64,000 nucleotides of DNA from Pseudomonas sp. MN1F (GTDB lineage: Bacteria > Pseudomonadota > Gammaproteobacteria > Pseudomonadales > Pseudomonadaceae): the NCBI RefSeq assembly GCF_009391885.1, contig NZ_VZII01000025.1, positions 62,001 to 126,000 of the forward strand, in the 5' to 3' direction. The notes below the pieces were generated by a model, which did no database searches, was not told the DNA's origin, and saw only the letters and a program-made list of their open reading frames with translations. The translations under genes and the position numbers were made by a program. Within the stretch, counting starts at the first letter, position 1, and every line of letters starts with the position of its first letter. This document shows, piece after piece, positions 61,110-64,000 of this stretch.

Positions 61110-61128
61110 GGTTCGCCCTAGGCGAACC
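61110..61128. promoter_or_regulatory. Dyad in the lptF leader
   Basis: GGTTCGCC / GGCGAACC with three bases between, just after the inferred transcription start. It could be an operator (downstream roadblock) or an RNA hairpin in the leader. Confidence 0.4.
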
Positions 61129-61196
61129 GGCTTTGGTCCTGGCTGTCACAGGCCAATGTTTGGCAGTCCGCCCCTGACAACCCAGGAGTGTCTGGT

Positions 61197-62312
61197 TTGA
61201 TCGTCTTTCGTTATCTGTCCCGCGAGGTCCTGGTGACCTTGAGCGCCGTCAGCGCCGTGCTGCTGGTGATCATCATGAGCGGGCGCTTCATCAAGTACCT
61301 GGCCCAGGCGGCCCAGGGCATTCTCGACCCGGGTGTGCTGTTCCTGATCATGGGCTTCCGCATGCCAGGCTTCCTGCAGCTGATTCTGCCGCTGGGCCTG
61401 TTCCTCGGCATTCTCCTGGCCTACGGCCGGCTGTACCTGGAAAGCGAAATGACCGTGCTTTCGGCGACCGGCATGAGCCAGCAGCGTCTGCTGGGCCTGA
61501 CCATGGCGCCGGCGGCGCTGGTCGCCCTGCTGGTTGCCTGGCTGAGCCTGAGCCTGTCACCGTTGGGCGTTGCCCAGGTGCAGAAGATCGTCGCCCAACA
61601 GGACGCCATGACCGAGTTCGACACCCTGGTGCCGGGCCGCTTCCAGACCCTGCGCGATGGTTCGCGGGTCACCTACACCGAGCAGCTGTCGGACGACCGC
61701 GTCAAGCTGGCCGGGGTGTTCATTTCCGAGAAGCGCTTCAACCAGGACAAGACCAAGGACCGTGCGCCTTCGGTACTGGTCGCCGAACGAGGCCACCAGG
61801 AAATACAGGCCGATGGCAATCGCTACCTGGTGCTGGAGAACGGCTACCGCTACGACGGTAACCCGGGCCAGGCCGATTACCGTGCCATCAAGTACGACAC
61901 CTATGGTGTCTTGCTGCCCAAGCCTGAAGTAGCCGAAGACGTGACCGATCGCGAAGCGATCCCGACCCTTGAGCTGTTCGGCAAGACCGACCTGCGCGAG
62001 CGTGCCGAGCTGCAGTGGCGCCTGTCGCTGCCGATCCTGGTGTTCATCGTGACCTTGATGGCAGTGCCACTGTCCAGGGTCAACCCGCGGCAGGGCCGCT
62101 TCCTCAAGCTGCTGCCGGCAATTCTTCTGTACATGGCTTACCTGACAATGCTGATTTCCGTACGCGGCGCCCTGGAGAAGGGCAAATTGCCGATTGGCCT
62201 GGGCATCTGGTGGGTGCACGGCCTGTTCATGCTGATTGGCCTGGCCCTGATGTACTGGGAGCCGCTGCGCCTGAAAATGGCTGCCCGTCGTGCGGAGGTG
62301 GCCCATGGTTAA
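61197..62312 (+). CDS. lptF: LPS export permease LptF (TTG start)
   Basis: 371 aa from the TTG at 61197, which has AGGAG eight bases upstream and gives the conserved LIVFRYLSREVLVTLSAVSA; the GTG at 61188 overlaps the ribosome site. Three N-terminal and three C-terminal membrane helices flank a periplasmic jellyroll domain (residues 135-260). With LptG and LptB it pulls LPS from the inner membrane. It overlaps lptG by eight bases. Confidence 0.94.
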   Translation: MIVFRYLSREVLVTLSAVSAVLLVIIMSGRFIKYLAQAAQGILDPGVLFLIMGFRMPGFLQLILPLGLFLGILLAYGRLYLESEMTVLSATGMSQQRLLGLTMAPAALVALLVAWLSLSLSPLGVAQVQKIVAQQDAMTEFDTLVPGRFQTLRDGSRVTYTEQLSDDRVKLAGVFISEKRFNQDKTKDRAPSVLVAERGHQEIQADGNRYLVLENGYRYDGNPGQADYRAIKYDTYGVLLPKPEVAEDVTDREAIPTLELFGKTDLRERAELQWRLSLPILVFIVTLMAVPLSRVNPRQGRFLKLLPAILLYMAYLTMLISVRGALEKGKLPIGLGIWWVHGLFMLIGLALMYWEPLRLKMAARRAEVAHG

Positions 62313-63366
62313 GCTCGACCGCTACATCGGCATGAGCGTGCTGCTGGCCATCCTGGCCGTGCTGGGGATCATCCTCGGCCTGGCCTCGCTGTTTGCCTTC
62401 ATCGACGAGATGGGCGAACTGAGCGATACCTACACCTTGCTGGACGCGGGTAATTTCGTCCTGCTGACAGCACCTCGGCGCCTGTACGAAATGCTGCCGA
62501 TGGCGGCGCTGATTGGCTGCCTGATCGGCCTGGGCAGCCTGGCCAGCAACAGTGAGCTGACCATCATGCGCGCCGCCGGTGTTTCCATCGGGCGCATCGT
62601 CTGGGCGGTGATGAAGCCGATGCTGGTGCTGATGCTGGTCGGCGTGCTGATTGGCGAATACGTTGCCCCGGTGACCGAGAACAAGGCCCAGGCCGACCGT
62701 TCCCTGGCCCAGGGTGGTGGTGAAGCGCAAAGCTCCAGGCATGGCATGTGGCACCGTCAGGGCGAGGAGTTCGTGCACATCAACTCCGTGCAGCCCAATG
62801 GCCTGCTGCTGGGTGTGACCCGCTACACCTTCGACAGCGAGCGCAAGATCCAGACCTCGAGCTTTGCCCGGCGTGCCCAGTACAACGACGACCACTGGAC
62901 GCTCAGCGACATCAATACCACCTTCTTCCGTGGCGACCACACCGAAGTGGTGAAGACGCCGACCGAGCGCTGGGACGTTTCGCTGACCCCGCAACTGCTC
63001 AATACCGTGATCATGGCCCCTGAGTCGTTGTCGATCACCGGGCTGTGGGACTACATCCACTACCTGTCCGACCAGGGCCTGAACAACGCCCGTTACTGGC
63101 TGGCGTTCTGGACCAAGGTGATGCAGCCGCTGGTGACCGCAGCGCTGGTGCTGATGGCGATTTCCTTCATCTTCGGCCCACTGCGTTCGGTTACCCTCGG
63201 CCAGCGCGTGTTCACCGGTGTGCTGGTGGGCTTCGCGTTCCGCATCGGTCAGGACCTGCTTGGCCCGTCGAGCCAGGTGTTCGGCTTCCCGCCGCTGCTG
63301 GCGGTGGTGATCCCGGCGGGCATCTGCGCCTTGGCTGGCGTGTGGTTGTTGCGTCGGGCTGGTTGA
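62305..63366 (+). CDS. lptG: LPS export permease LptG
   Basis: 353 aa from the ATG at 62305, with GGAGG six bases upstream. The start MVKLDRYIGMSVLLAILAVL is typical. YEMLPMAALIGCLIGLGSLA and NSELTIMRAAGVSIGRIVW include the coupling helix that meets LptB. The periplasmic jellyroll lies in the middle and three helices end the protein. A strong terminator follows 14 bases after the stop. Confidence 0.95.
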   Translation: MVKLDRYIGMSVLLAILAVLGIILGLASLFAFIDEMGELSDTYTLLDAGNFVLLTAPRRLYEMLPMAALIGCLIGLGSLASNSELTIMRAAGVSIGRIVWAVMKPMLVLMLVGVLIGEYVAPVTENKAQADRSLAQGGGEAQSSRHGMWHRQGEEFVHINSVQPNGLLLGVTRYTFDSERKIQTSSFARRAQYNDDHWTLSDINTTFFRGDHTEVVKTPTERWDVSLTPQLLNTVIMAPESLSITGLWDYIHYLSDQGLNNARYWLAFWTKVMQPLVTAALVLMAISFIFGPLRSVTLGQRVFTGVLVGFAFRIGQDLLGPSSQVFGFPPLLAVVIPAGICALAGVWLLRRAG

Positions 63367-63380
63367 CGGCTTGAGCAGCT

Positions 63381-63410
63381 GAAAAAGCCGACCCGAGGGT
63401 CGGCTTTTTC
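63381..63410. terminator. Bidirectional terminator between lptG and the RDD gene
   Basis: A 14-bp stem GAAAAAGCCGACCC / GGGTCGGCTTTTTC with a tiny nominal loop (in practice CCGAGG), giving a T-run on both strands. It ends lptFG and the converging gene. Confidence 0.9.
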
Positions 63411-63414
63411 GTGC

Positions 63415-63903
63415 CTACTTTTTCTGCTTCGGCAACCGCACCAGTTGGGTTTCCGAATAGATGTCGTGCCAGCCGCGTTTGCGCTTGTCGATCAGCGACC
63501 AGAAGAACCCGAGCCCCAGGCACAGCCAGGAAGCAATCGACACCACGAAGCGCAACAGTGCCTGCCACAGGCTGATGGCGCTGCCATCGGCGTTCTGCAC
63601 GCGCACGCCCCACACCTGCATGCCCAGGGTCTGGCCGCCATGGGTCCAGAACTTGGCAAAGAAGCCGAACAGGGCGAACAGTAGAACGGTCGACAGCAGC
63701 GGGTCGCCATCCAGCGCGCCGGTTTCGGTCAGTTCACGCATGCGCGTTTCGCCGATGATAGCCATCTGGATCAACTTGTAGGCACCGGCGGTGACGATCA
63801 GCAGCGCCGTGCACAGCAAAAAGTCGTAGAACATCGCCGCCAGGCGTCGGCCGAGGCCGACCGGTGGGAAATCTCCCTGGGGGGAGAGCAGAGGCTTGGA
63901 CAT
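63415..63903 (-). CDS. RDD-family membrane protein
   Basis: 162 aa with three to four hydrophobic segments. The RDD motif appears as GLGRRLAAMFYDFLL (Arg and Asp positions), followed by KFWTHGGQTLGMQVWGVRV and DKRKRGWHDIYSETQLV, the two other family blocks. RDD proteins are poorly characterised; some act as ion exchangers. It converges with lptG and its leader is flanked by a terminator on the other side. Confidence 0.88.
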   Translation of the reverse strand: MSKPLLSPQGDFPPVGLGRRLAAMFYDFLLCTALLIVTAGAYKLIQMAIIGETRMRELTETGALDGDPLLSTVLLFALFGFFAKFWTHGGQTLGMQVWGVRVQNADGSAISLWQALLRFVVSIASWLCLGLGFFWSLIDKRKRGWHDIYSETQLVRLPKQKK

Positions 63904-63943
63904 GCAGAACAGCTCCGAATGGCGAAGCCACTATTCTACGGGC

Positions 63944-63977
63944 AAAAAAAAGCCCCTGCACATGGCAGGGGCTTTTT
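63944..63977. terminator. Strong terminator at the right edge
   Basis: A 13-bp stem AAAAAGCCCCTGC / GCAGGGGCTTTTT with a 5-base loop. On the minus strand it is followed by TTTTTTTT-rich sequence, so it probably ends a gene that begins right of the window. Confidence 0.85.
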
Positions 63978-64000
63978 AGGAGTCTGGCTTGTGCTTAGAC
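63976..64000 (-). other. Possible 3' end of a minus-strand gene beyond the window
   Basis: One minus-strand frame reads SKHKPDS then TAA at 63978-63976, directly before the terminator stem. Only seven codons are visible, so identity cannot be given. Confidence 0.3.

Overview
The window is a GC-rich stretch of chromosome from a Pseudomonas, most likely of the P. putida group. Evidence: the gene order gatCBA / mreBCD-maf-rng-yhdP-tldD, the lptCAB-rpoN-hpf-ptsN-rapZ-ptsO block and mlaFEDCB-ibaG-murA-hisGDC; the hupN-type HU gene; and REP-like palindromes with a GCTCCCACAGG or TTCGCGGGT core. Genes lie close together on both strands. I see no rRNA, tRNA, CRISPR array, insertion sequence, prophage or integrase.

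Layout. (1) 1-9474, minus strand: a dipeptide/oligopeptide import locus with three paralogous periplasmic binding proteins, an OprD-type porin, two permeases and one ATPase cut by the window edge. (2) 9777-12512: a SIMPL-domain periplasmic protein, then the RegB/RegA-type redox two-component pair roxS-roxR. (3) 12669-16514: an AEC transporter, the aromatic amino acid permease AroP, a CaCA-family cation antiporter and a short RlpA-like lipoprotein. (4) 16661-19872, minus: gatCAB for tRNA-dependent amidation. (5) 20077-33195, plus: the rod-shape system mreBCD, then maf, rng, yhdP, a nitrilase-family amidase, tldD and pmbA, with darP on the opposite strand between the last two. (6) 33379-40394, minus: kdsD-kdsC-lptC-lptA-lptB-rpoN-hpf-ptsN-rapZ-ptsO, linking LPS precursor synthesis and export with sigma-54 and the nitrogen PTS. 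(7) 40642-48569, plus: the Mla phospholipid transporter, ibaG, murA and hisG-hisD-hisC. (8) 48625-54459: an alkaline-phosphatase-superfamily protein, a GntR/FCD regulator with a CynX-like MFS transporter, a SnoaL/NTF2-like protein, a GIY-YIG protein, the nucleoid protein YejK/NdpA and HupN. (9) 54511-60907, minus: rlmF, valS, a small unknown gene, holC and pepA. (10) 61197-63903: lptF-lptG, then an RDD membrane protein.

Functional theme. The envelope dominates: LPS synthesis and transport (kdsCD, lptABC, lptFG), phospholipid trafficking (mla, yhdP), peptidoglycan (murA, mreBCD, RlpA-like) and peptide uptake. Translation (gatCAB, valS, rlmF, hpf) and histidine synthesis are interleaved. lptF, lptG, lptA, lptB and lptC are all present, but in two operons about 22 kb apart.

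I did not find a convincing undescribed multi-gene system; the content is mostly conserved core genome. The points most worth a second look are small: mreC appears to start at ATT; the CaCA antiporter has Gln where the first alpha-repeat normally has its ion-binding Glu, and may also start at ATT; there is a -24/-12-like element upstream of rpoN; several perfect dyads sit in intergenic regions; two REP pairs are in mirror-image arrangement; and one conserved-looking small gene of unknown function lies between holC and valS. Everything here was read by eye from the sequence; no database search was possible.
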